From: JAKVCB01 sp965243695
GTDB taxonomy: Bacteria > Planctomycetota > Planctomycetia > Pirellulales > Lacipirellulaceae
NCBI GenBank assembly: GCA_965243695.1
Contig: CBDEWC010000045.1
Span: forward strand, 186,001-250,000
Reading direction: 5' to 3'
DNA: 64,000 nt
The notes under the pieces are model-generated. The model had not been told where the DNA came from, ran no database searches, and was given only the letters and a program-made list of their open reading frames with translations. How positions within the stretch are numbered: position 1 is the first letter of the stretch; every line of letters starts with the position of its first letter. A program made the translations under genes and the position numbers. This document shows positions 42,533 through 50,504 of the stretch, one piece after another.

Positions 42533-43594
42533 ATGTCTCCCAAGCCGTTTAAGATCTTGCTGACCGCTGATTTTTTTGATGACCAAGGCCAACCCCAGTT
42601 TGCAGACATTGGCCTGTCCGAATTTTCTAAACACTCCCACATCGACCACGCTCCCTTCGCAGAACATCTTCCCGAAATCTCAGCCGATCAACTTGGCAAT
42701 GCCCAGGCCGTGTTTGTGTTGTCACCCAAGGTCACTCACAACACGCTGGCCAACCCGGACAATTTACTGGTAATCAGTCGATTCGGCGTAGGCTACGACA
42801 CGGTCGATGTGGATGCCTGCACAAATTCCGACGTTGTGGTGTTGATTACCACAGGAGCAGTGGACCGTTCCGTCGCAGAGGCAACCGTCGGCTGGATGAT
42901 CGCTCTCACCCACCATTTTCGTACCAAAGATCAACTGGTCCGTACCGGGCAATGGAACCAGCGCGCCGACTACAACGGTTGTGAACTGCGTAACCGCACA
43001 CTGGGAATCGTCGGGCTGGGTGGGATCGGCGCTACGGTGGTCCGTTTGCTGGGAGGGTTTGGCATGTGCCCGCCCATCGCGCATGACCCTTTTTGTGATC
43101 CTGCCGTTGCCGAGGGCTTGGGTGTCCGTTTGGTGGAACTGGATGAACTGCTTGAGACGGCCGATTTCGTTTCGATTCACTGCCCACTGACCGACAGTAC
43201 GCGAAACCTGATCGGCGCAGAACAGCTGGCCTTGATGAAAAGTGGTGCTTATCTTCTGAATACGGCCCGTGGTGGGATCGTCAATGAAGATGCCCTGTTC
43301 GCAGCCTTGCAAAACCGCGCGATTGCCGGCGCTGCCCTCGACTGCTTCGTCGATGAGCCCGTCACAACTCCTCACCGTTTCGGCGAATTGGACAACACCC
43401 TGCTGGCACCTCACAGCATTGCCTGGACCGACGAACTGTTCAGCGACATCGGAAAAATGGCATGTCGCGGCATGGCTGATTTATCGCTTGGAAAAATACC
43501 CAGCGGCGTAGTCAACAAGGGCGTGTTTGAAAAAGAGACCTTCCGGGAAAAATGGCACCGGCTTACAGGCATCGAGCCCGAACTTCCAGCCTAG
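42533..43594 (+). CDS. D-isomer-specific 2-hydroxyacid dehydrogenase
   Basis: 353 residues from ATG 42533, preceded by CCAGGAATAACC. The Rossmann loop is LGIVGLGGIGATVVRLLGGF, the Arg motif LLNTARGGIVNEDALFAALQ, and the catalytic His APHSIAWTDE. VISRFGVGYDTVDVDAC is the N-terminal strand. It may reduce the keto acid, or oxidise the hydroxy acid, made by the aldolase 20 bases upstream. It is a different subgroup from the gene at 22042, sharing only family motifs. Confidence 0.87.
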   Translation: MSPKPFKILLTADFFDDQGQPQFADIGLSEFSKHSHIDHAPFAEHLPEISADQLGNAQAVFVLSPKVTHNTLANPDNLLVISRFGVGYDTVDVDACTNSDVVVLITTGAVDRSVAEATVGWMIALTHHFRTKDQLVRTGQWNQRADYNGCELRNRTLGIVGLGGIGATVVRLLGGFGMCPPIAHDPFCDPAVAEGLGVRLVELDELLETADFVSIHCPLTDSTRNLIGAEQLALMKSGAYLLNTARGGIVNEDALFAALQNRAIAGAALDCFVDEPVTTPHRFGELDNTLLAPHSIAWTDELFSDIGKMACRGMADLSLGKIPSGVVNKGVFEKETFREKWHRLTGIEPELPA

Positions 43595-43761
43595 ACGACC
43601 ACTGGCATCGCTAGCAGTCCATTTCGATATTGACCCCCATACCGACTTGGTCGATCATCGCGCGCCGTTTCGAGAGGTTCTACCTTGTGCAAAGTGTTTC
43701 CGTTCTTCCTTTAATCTCGGCGCCGAATAGCTGTTCAGCCGGTAAAAATGGAGGTGTCCCG

Positions 43762-44415
43762 ATGAAACGTGATGTCGACCTCTGTCGCCAATTATTGATG
43801 GACCTTGAAAACCAAGGGCCACACTGTTTGCTCACGACACTCCGGTGTGACGAGGTACCCGAGGCCAACCAGCGAATCGACCACCACCTTCGCCTGCTCA
43901 TCGACGCCGGGTTTGTCAAAGAAACAGAACGAACCGGTTCGGGAGTGCCCTGCGTGCGGCTCACCCACTCGGGCCAGGAGTTGATTGAACTTACCGGTAA
44001 TGAAAATCGCTGGCGCGAGGCCAAATGGATTGTGCAGCAGCAAACAGGCGGCCTGTCGCTCACCGTGCTCCTGGCACTCCTGACGAAGTGGGCCGTCGAC
44101 GGTACAGCCTGCTATCGACCGGAGCTACCTGGCCGTCATGTCTACCCACCTTTTAGCCATCAGGCCGAAGGGCATCAGGCCGAAGGGCACCAGGCCGAAG
44201 GGCACCAGGCCGAATCGGCCTCTGGGCTGAGTGTATCCCACACGGAGCAGAAACCGCTTGACGAAGACCCATTGCGGCCTGCCCATTCGCACCCCGACGA
44301 CCGCAAGCGGGTAGATGTCCACAATCGGTCAACGGACCGTCAAAAGCGTGCCCCCAGTGAGATTGCAATGGCGGACGAGCCGACAGGCGTCACGTTGCCC
44401 GTTTCTCTGATCTAA
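43762..44415 (+). CDS. DUF2513-like protein with an internal HQAEG repeat tract
   Basis: 217 residues from ATG 43762, which has GGAGGTG eight bases before it; an upstream open stretch to 43630 lacks a good start. The first ~110 residues match the DUF2513 pattern: MKRDVDLCRQLLMDLENQ, RIDHHLRLLIDAGFVKET, VRLTHSGQELIELTG, then WIVQQQTGGLSLTVLLALL. It could be a winged-helix DNA-binding domain. It is followed by four in-frame copies of HQAEG and a low-complexity polar tail. DUF2513 is found with prophages and plasmids, but none is seen here. It precedes the sugar-transferase cluster. Confidence 0.7.
   Translation: MKRDVDLCRQLLMDLENQGPHCLLTTLRCDEVPEANQRIDHHLRLLIDAGFVKETERTGSGVPCVRLTHSGQELIELTGNENRWREAKWIVQQQTGGLSLTVLLALLTKWAVDGTACYRPELPGRHVYPPFSHQAEGHQAEGHQAEGHQAESASGLSVSHTEQKPLDEDPLRPAHSHPDDRKRVDVHNRSTDRQKRAPSEIAMADEPTGVTLPVSLI
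44158..44217. repeat. in-frame tandem array, 4 x 15 bp
   Basis: CATCAGGCCGAAGGG at 44158 and 44173, CACCAGGCCGAAGGG at 44188, and CACCAGGCCGAATCG at 44203. Because the period is 15, each adds HQAEG to the DUF2513-like protein. Confidence 0.95.
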
Positions 44416-44629
44416 GCACCCCGCGAGGCAAATTTCTAGTGCGGGATTTTGTCACCTGCCACGAAAGGGGGCGAGCCCCATATTCCTGGCCAAAATTCTC
44501 TTGCAGGGAGCACCGGCTGGTGGCCCCCTTTGGGGGTCGCTGTCAGCCGGGCACTGCTTATCGTAACATGGCAACGCAGTTTGTTTGGCCACAGTCTCCC
44601 GCCGTTCCTCCGAAGTCAATCATTGTCCG

Positions 44630-46219
44630 ATGCAGCTCGCGATCATTCACTATCACTTGAACCGCGGCGGTGTCAGTCAGGTGATCTTGAATCATCTGAA
44701 ATCACTTGCCGCATCAAACTCTGGACTGGAAATTGATCGGGTCGCGATACTCTACGGCGGGCGCCGCGCAGAATGGCCAGAGACCCTATTCGACAATCCC
44801 CCCCCCTTTGAGCTGATACTCATCCCGGTTAGCGACCTTCAATACGATATGTTCTCTGAGACTGGCGTGAGAGACTTAACAACGAGTATGCGATCATCGC
44901 TGGCTGCCCACGGATTCCACCACGACGATACCATTCTTCACATTCACAATCATGCACTGGGAAAAAATGCGGCATTGCCTGATACGATCGTCGAACTTGT
45001 GAAGGACGGGTATCGTGCACTCCTTCAAGTACACGACTTCGTCGAGGATTTCCGGCCCGAGAATTACCGCCACTTGGATTCAGTGCTGGCTTGCCACGAC
45101 AGTGACGAGTTGTCCGCCCGACTTTATCCGCAGTCGAGAGGAATCCATTACGCGGTTCTCAACCGGCGAGATCACCATGTCTTCATGAAGGCTGGGGTGG
45201 CCAGTGAGCGGTTGCATTGGCTCCCGAATTCGGTGGCGAACTTTGCCCGGTTTCCTGACCGGCGCGAGGCCCGCCAGGCCCTAGGCAAGAAATTAGAGAT
45301 GTCAGACCCGCAAATTCTGATGACCTACCCGGTGCGGGGAATCCGCCGAAAGAATCTCGGCGAGATGTTACTGCTCAGTGCCTTGGACCCGCGGGAAAGT
45401 GTCTACGCGGTCACCCTCAGCCCGCTGAACCCCGTCGAGGCGAAAAGTTTTGCCCATTGGCACCGTTTGGCAGGGCAGCTGCAACTGCCCTGCCGATTCG
45501 ATACGGGTGGCAAGGCGGGACTCGATTATTCCACGATCGTGGCTGCCACCGATTGCATGCTGACAACCAGCGTGGCCGAAGGTTTTGGGATGGTTTTCCT
45601 GGAAGCCTGGCTGGCAGGTTGCCCGCTTGTGGGACGCAATTTACCCGAAATCACGGCTGATTTTTCCGCAGCCGGCATCGGACTGGAAACGCTGTACAAC
45701 GAGCTCCGAATCCCGCTTTTAATGGTCGACCAAAAAATGGTTCGTGAGCGGCTCATTGACACTTACCACTTGGTTTGCGCCAGTTACAATCAGCCACCGA
45801 TCGAACCGGTGTCACTCGACCGGCAACTCGACCAGCTGATGGAAAGCGGATGTATCGATTTTGCTTTCCTCGATGGGGCACTCCAGGAAAAAGTCATCCG
45901 TGCCGTCGCTGGTAGTACCCGACTGACCGACCATGTGTTGGATGCCAATTCTAACCTCAACCAAACATTCCAGATTGACCCCGACAGAACAGCTGGGATG
46001 ATAGACAAGTATGCAAGTGTGGTCCGCAATCAATTTTCCGTGGACTCCGCTGGCAAACAACTGAAGCAGGTTTACGAGCGGGTTTACGATAGCCCTGGGG
46101 GCGGAAATATCGAACCGCTACCTCGGAGTCAAGCAATCCTAAACAGCTTTCTCAATATTCGACGACTTCATCCTATCCGTCTGGAAACATGTTCCCAGAG
46201 CAAATCTTCCAACAACTGA
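44630..46219 (+). CDS. glycosyltransferase family 4-like, first of the glucosylglycerate cluster
   Basis: 529 residues from ATG 44630; the frame opens at TTG 44585 but the conserved N terminus (MQLAIIHYHLNRGGVSQVIL) starts here. It has a GT-B fold with the nucleotide-sugar motif EGFGMVFLEAWLAGCPLVGRN (the EX7E pattern of GT4) at ~325-345 and a His-rich acceptor strand TILHIHNHALGKN. The C terminus is ~120 residues longer than in most GT4 enzymes. It overlaps the HAD gene by 31 bases, suggesting coupled translation. A mannosyl- or glucosyltransferase for the glucosylglycerate-type solute is possible. Confidence 0.75.
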   Translation: MQLAIIHYHLNRGGVSQVILNHLKSLAASNSGLEIDRVAILYGGRRAEWPETLFDNPPPFELILIPVSDLQYDMFSETGVRDLTTSMRSSLAAHGFHHDDTILHIHNHALGKNAALPDTIVELVKDGYRALLQVHDFVEDFRPENYRHLDSVLACHDSDELSARLYPQSRGIHYAVLNRRDHHVFMKAGVASERLHWLPNSVANFARFPDRREARQALGKKLEMSDPQILMTYPVRGIRRKNLGEMLLLSALDPRESVYAVTLSPLNPVEAKSFAHWHRLAGQLQLPCRFDTGGKAGLDYSTIVAATDCMLTTSVAEGFGMVFLEAWLAGCPLVGRNLPEITADFSAAGIGLETLYNELRIPLLMVDQKMVRERLIDTYHLVCASYNQPPIEPVSLDRQLDQLMESGCIDFAFLDGALQEKVIRAVAGSTRLTDHVLDANSNLNQTFQIDPDRTAGMIDKYASVVRNQFSVDSAGKQLKQVYERVYDSPGGGNIEPLPRSQAILNSFLNIRRLHPIRLETCSQSKSSNN

Positions 46220-47043
46220 GCCAGCCGCTTGAACCGATTCCGACAGGTGTTTCGCCACAGCTATCGCCCGTTGTCAACATTCGGGCTGTGTTGTTTGATA
46301 TTTACGGGACCCTGATCATTAGTGGATGTGGTGATATCGGCACCAGCATTGAAGTGCAACAAGCCAACGCCCTGGAGGCAGCACTGGCAAGCCTGGGAAT
46401 CACGCTCCGCTCTCCGGCCGACGATGCCATTCGGACATTGCAAGAAACGATTGCCAACCACCACACCCAACTTCGGGAAACGGGAATTACCCATCCAGAA
46501 GTAAATATCATCGAGGTATGGCAAGAAACTTGCTTGAAATTAGGTGGCTTGAAAGTTGACCCAGCCCGCTTAGCTGTTGAATTCGAGGCCCGCGCAAATC
46601 CAGTCTGGCCCATGCCAGGCCTGGAGCCTTGCCTGACCGAACTGACACGTCGAGGCCTGATACTCGGTCTGATCAGCAATGCCCAGTTCTTCACTCCAAG
46701 CCTATTTCCAGCCTTGATGGGAAAAACACTGGACGAGCTCGGATTTGCAGCGGACCTGCGTTACTATTCCTACGAACATCGCTATGCGAAGCCCTCGGAC
46801 CGGATGTATCGTCTGGCAAGCAAAAGACTGGCAAGTCAGGGCATTCGTCCGACCGAAGTTCTCTATATCGGAAACGACATGCGTAATGACGTTCTACCGG
46901 CAACTCAGGTCGGGTTTCGCACGGCACTCTTTGCCGGCGACACCCGCAGCTTGCGACTACGCCAGAACGATCCTGCGCTTGAAAAAACCAAACCTGATGC
47001 AATCGTCCTTGATTTACTGCAAATCCTGGATTTGATGGCGTAA
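46189..47043 (+). CDS. HAD-superfamily hydrolase (possible sugar-phosphoglycerate phosphatase)
   Basis: 284 residues. HAD motif I is LFDIYGTLIISGCGDIG at ~37-53, in which the second Asp of the usual DxD is Tyr (DIYGT, dehalogenase-like). Motif II is GLISNAQFF, motif III has Lys in RYAKPSDRMYRLA, and motif IV is YIGNDMRNDVLPA. In the context of GT4 and GpgS, dephosphorylation of a sugar-3-phosphoglycerate is plausible, but the Tyr makes phosphatase activity less sure. It overlaps the upstream GT4 gene. Confidence 0.75.
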   Translation: MFPEQIFQQLSQPLEPIPTGVSPQLSPVVNIRAVLFDIYGTLIISGCGDIGTSIEVQQANALEAALASLGITLRSPADDAIRTLQETIANHHTQLRETGITHPEVNIIEVWQETCLKLGGLKVDPARLAVEFEARANPVWPMPGLEPCLTELTRRGLILGLISNAQFFTPSLFPALMGKTLDELGFAADLRYYSYEHRYAKPSDRMYRLASKRLASQGIRPTEVLYIGNDMRNDVLPATQVGFRTALFAGDTRSLRLRQNDPALEKTKPDAIVLDLLQILDLMA

Positions 47044-47106
47044 AAAGAGGGTGGACAGGTCACCCCAACCGCAGCTTCATCCCCCCACAACACATTCATA
47101 TCCATA

Positions 47107-48393
47107 ATGTCTAACGATTCCTCCAATCTAGGTCACAACATCGGATTCATTGGCACCCGGTTTGCGGGGACCGACGGAGTATCACTGGAAGCTGCAAAGT
47201 GGGCACAGATCCTCTGGGACCACCGGCATGTCTCCTACTGGTATGGGGGGCAACTCGACACCGATCCAGCCATCAGCATGCTTGTACCACATGCTCATTT
47301 TAATGATCCCGATATTCAATGGATCAACGAGAAAGTACTTCGACATACGACACGAGAACCAGAAGTCACGCGCCGAATCTTTGCCCTGGCCGACCATCTG
47401 AAGCGATCGCTGTACGATTTCACCCATCAATTCGAGATTGAGATTTTGATCGTGCAAAATGCGATGACGATCCCAATGAATGTCCCCTTGGGCGTGGCGC
47501 TGGCAACGTTCATTGCAGAGACAGGTTTTCCCACGATTGCCCACCACCACGATTTCTACTGGGAACGGGACCGATTTTCTGTCAATGGGATCGGCGATAT
47601 CTTACGAATGGCTTTTCCCTGCACGCTCCCCTCGGTTCAACACGTCACGATCAACTCTGCTGCGCAACGTGCACTCTCACATCGTCGTGGTTGCTCATCG
47701 GTCCTTGTTCCAAACGTGCTCGATTTTGAAACCGATCCACCCCAAATCGATGACTACAATTCCGATTTCCGCGAGAGCATTGGACTCGACCCAGAGGATA
47801 TTCTTTTCCTGCAACCAACACGTGTCGTTCCGCGCAAAGGTATCGAACATTCGATTTCATTGATCGGTGCCCTGGACAATCCACGCTGCAAGTTGATTGT
47901 GTCACACGAATCGGGCGATGAAGGTGACGAGTACCTGCATGTTCTGCAAGAGATGGCAGAAGACCGAGGGGTCGATTTGCGGCTTATTTCTGACCGCATC
48001 GACGAAGTGCGCGGAACGGACGCAGCAGGGAACAAATCCTACACGTTAGCAGATGCCTACCTGCACGCAGATTTCATCACTTATCCCAGCCTCTACGAAG
48101 GTTTTGGCAATGCCTTGCTCGAAGCCTTTTATTATCGCAAGCCCGTACTGGTCAATCGTTATTCGATTTTTGTTACCGATATCGAACCGAAGGGGTTCCA
48201 GGTCATTACCATGAACGGCTATCTTACCAAAGAAGTCGTTCGTCAGGTTCAGCGGGTCGTTGACGATGAAGAATTTCGTGCGCAAATGGTTGAAAAAAAC
48301 TACGAACTTGGCAAACGCTTTTTCAGCTACTCGGTGCTCCGCCGCTGTCTTCGAGTACTGATCACGAATGTAACCGGGATGGATGAGTTGTAA
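47107..48393 (+). CDS. glycosyltransferase family 4
   Basis: 428 residues. It has a GT-B fold: HNIGFIGTRFAGTDGVSLEA at the N terminus, then TIAHHHDFYWERDRFSVNGI, VPNVLDFET, and QPTRVVPRKGIEHSISLIGA, and the EX7E-type site in PSLYEGFGNALLEAFYYRKP at ~330-349. The chain length is normal. The most likely role is a sugar transfer in the solute pathway, for example mannosylation of a glucosyl-phosphoglycerate. It lies between the HAD gene and the GH13 gene. Confidence 0.82.
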   Translation: MSNDSSNLGHNIGFIGTRFAGTDGVSLEAAKWAQILWDHRHVSYWYGGQLDTDPAISMLVPHAHFNDPDIQWINEKVLRHTTREPEVTRRIFALADHLKRSLYDFTHQFEIEILIVQNAMTIPMNVPLGVALATFIAETGFPTIAHHHDFYWERDRFSVNGIGDILRMAFPCTLPSVQHVTINSAAQRALSHRRGCSSVLVPNVLDFETDPPQIDDYNSDFRESIGLDPEDILFLQPTRVVPRKGIEHSISLIGALDNPRCKLIVSHESGDEGDEYLHVLQEMAEDRGVDLRLISDRIDEVRGTDAAGNKSYTLADAYLHADFITYPSLYEGFGNALLEAFYYRKPVLVNRYSIFVTDIEPKGFQVITMNGYLTKEVVRQVQRVVDDEEFRAQMVEKNYELGKRFFSYSVLRRCLRVLITNVTGMDEL

Positions 48394-48478
48394 ATGAGCG
48401 GGTCTGTTGGTAAAAAGCTGACAAGTTGCTGGCGATTACAAGCAATCCTCCTTTATCGCGGCAGAGTACCCCACCCTT

Positions 48479-50209
48479 ATGAAATATGCACCATCGGCAA
48501 CGATTCCCGATGTTGAAAAGCGCCTGACCCAGCTCTTTGGTCGTCGGGGCAAAGAAACTGCCTGCCGTATCGAGGAACTTCTTTCCCGTTATGCTCCCTC
48601 GATCGATCCAGCCGAATTGGCGACCGGTGCTGCGGCATGGAGTGAACAAGATGTTGTGCTTATCACCTATGCTGATCAGATCAGCGGGAGTGGCGGGACA
48701 CCGTTGGCAGCGCTGACAGACTGGTTGTGCGACGAACAGCTGAACCAACTCATCAACACGGTCCATCTGTTGCCGTTTTGCCCCTACTCCTCCGACGACG
48801 GGTTTTCGGTCATTGACTATCTCCAAGTCGATCCCACCAGCGGCAGTTGGGAAGACATCTCTCGCTTGTCGGATAGCTTTTACCTGATGTTCGACCTGGT
48901 GCTCAATCACATTTCTCAAAAAAGTGCCTGGTTTCAACAATACCTTGCTAGCCAGGCGCCATTCGATCAGTTTTTTATCGAAATGGATCCAGCAACCGAT
49001 CTCTCGGCCGTCGTACGACCACGTAGTTTACCTTTGCTCACGGCGTTCGAAACAGATCAGGGCACGCGACATGTATGGACAACCTTCAGCGATGATCAAA
49101 TTGATCTGAACTACGCGGAACCCGAAGTACTTCTTGGGATGCTGGAAATACTTCTCGAATATGCACGTCGAGGCGCCCGCATCGTACGCCTCGATGCTGT
49201 CGCTTTTCTGTGGAAACAGGTTGGCACACCATGTGTTCACTTACCCCAGACCCACGAAATTGTAAAACTGATGCGGGATGTTCTGCATGTTGTTGCGCCA
49301 CACGTGTTGCTACTGACCGAGACCAATGTCCCACACCGAGAAAATGTAAGTTATTTCGGCAATGGCGACGAAGCACACATGGTTTATCAATTCAGCTTGC
49401 CTCCGTTGCTGTTGGATGCATTTGTCAATGCTGACGCCACACCACTCATCGAGTGGCTACAGGAGTTGGAACCTCCGCAACCAGGCACAACCTATTTTAA
49501 TTTCACCGCATCGCACGACGGGATTGGTGTCAGGGCCTTGGAAGGCCTGGTAGACGAGCAACGGTGTGAGCGACTACTGGAGCACGTGCGGAAGCGGGGT
49601 GGAAAGATTAGCACGCGCCGGCAAACAGATGGCACCGATCGACCCTACGAACTTAATATTAGTTATGTCGATGCGATGGCGCCCGCCACCGAAGACGTCG
49701 AACTCCACGCCCAGCGATTCCTGGCAACCCAGGCGATCATGTTGTCCTTGCAGGGTGTACCGGCAGTCTACTTTCAAAGTTTGATCGGCGGCCAAAATGA
49801 CTACCGGGGAGTCGAAACAAGTGGTCAACCACGCCGCATTAATCGCCACAAGGTTACGCAGGAAGAACTGCAAAACGAAACTACGGCCCTGGGACAACGA
49901 ATTTACACAGGCTACCGTCAATACCTGGCCTGCCGGATCCAACAACCGGCTTTCCATCCTGACGCACCACAACGGCCCCTCAATGCGCACAATTCCTGCA
50001 TACTGGCATTTGAACGCACGAGTCTCGATGGTGAGCAACATATTCTCGTGGCCGCCAATGTCAGCGGTGCCAAACAACGGCTCAATCTGGCCATGGCAGG
50101 TTCGGAACATTCGGCCTGGAAACGTGACCTGCTGACAAACACTCCGATTGGCGACGGCCAGAGTGAATTGGAGCTTGGCCCCTCACAGGTTGTCTGGCTA
50201 ACCATGTAA
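48479..50209 (+). CDS. GH13_18 sucrose/glucosylglycerate phosphorylase-type enzyme
   Basis: 576 residues. GH13 subfamily 18 splits sucrose or related glucosides with phosphate, giving alpha-glucose-1-phosphate. The catalytic triad is seen: nucleophile Asp in ARIVRLDAVAFLWKQVGT, acid/base Glu in VLLLTETNVPHREN, and Asp in NFTASHDGIGVRALEGLV. The N terminus with INTVHLLPFCPYSSDDGFSV is typical of this subfamily. Since GpgS and two GT4 genes adjoin it, a glucosylglycerate phosphorylase (known from this subfamily) is more likely than a sucrose phosphorylase, but the substrate is an inference. It starts 85 bases after the GT4 gene. Confidence 0.85.
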   Translation: MKYAPSATIPDVEKRLTQLFGRRGKETACRIEELLSRYAPSIDPAELATGAAAWSEQDVVLITYADQISGSGGTPLAALTDWLCDEQLNQLINTVHLLPFCPYSSDDGFSVIDYLQVDPTSGSWEDISRLSDSFYLMFDLVLNHISQKSAWFQQYLASQAPFDQFFIEMDPATDLSAVVRPRSLPLLTAFETDQGTRHVWTTFSDDQIDLNYAEPEVLLGMLEILLEYARRGARIVRLDAVAFLWKQVGTPCVHLPQTHEIVKLMRDVLHVVAPHVLLLTETNVPHRENVSYFGNGDEAHMVYQFSLPPLLLDAFVNADATPLIEWLQELEPPQPGTTYFNFTASHDGIGVRALEGLVDEQRCERLLEHVRKRGGKISTRRQTDGTDRPYELNISYVDAMAPATEDVELHAQRFLATQAIMLSLQGVPAVYFQSLIGGQNDYRGVETSGQPRRINRHKVTQEELQNETTALGQRIYTGYRQYLACRIQQPAFHPDAPQRPLNAHNSCILAFERTSLDGEQHILVAANVSGAKQRLNLAMAGSEHSAWKRDLLTNTPIGDGQSELELGPSQVVWLTM

Positions 50210-50226
50210 GCTTTGCCTAAAGCTTA
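50207..50226. other. perfect 8-bp stem hairpin over a stop codon
   Basis: TAAGCTTT-GCCT-AAAGCTTA forms an 8-bp stem with a 4-base loop. Its first three bases are the stop codon of the GH13_18 gene. No T-run follows, so it is unlike a Rho-independent terminator. Confidence 0.75.
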
Positions 50227-50283
50227 CACTCGCCCAAAGCCAAACCGGCGACTGGGGTACCCGCCTGGTCCCCTTAATTGGCA

Positions 50284-50330
50284 ATCTGGCATGGTGATCT
50301 GGCATGGTGATCTGGCATGGTGATCCGGCA
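50284..50330. repeat. tandem array, 3.6 x 13 bp
   Basis: ATCTGGCATGGTG is repeated at 50284, 50297 and 50310, with a fourth partial and altered unit (ATCCGGCA) at 50323. It lies between the GH13_18 and GpgS-like genes. Confidence 0.92.
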
Positions 50331-50504
50331 ACCAACGAGAGGTCGCCTCTGAAGAACCATTCTCCCTATCGGCTGTCGCTGCTGCGGGCATCGGCCCACC
50401 CCTGAAGCACAGCAGGCCATTCGCAAAACTTGATTGCCACGCTACAATAGCCCCTTCTATGACCTCGTAAACATGGATCCTCAGGTGGAAGGAATTGCGA
50501 ACAC

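Noticed and set aside
44416..44629. Mobile element remnant next to the DUF2513-like gene
   Set aside because: DUF2513 is often found on mobile elements, but no integrase, transposase, att-like repeat or phage gene lies nearby.
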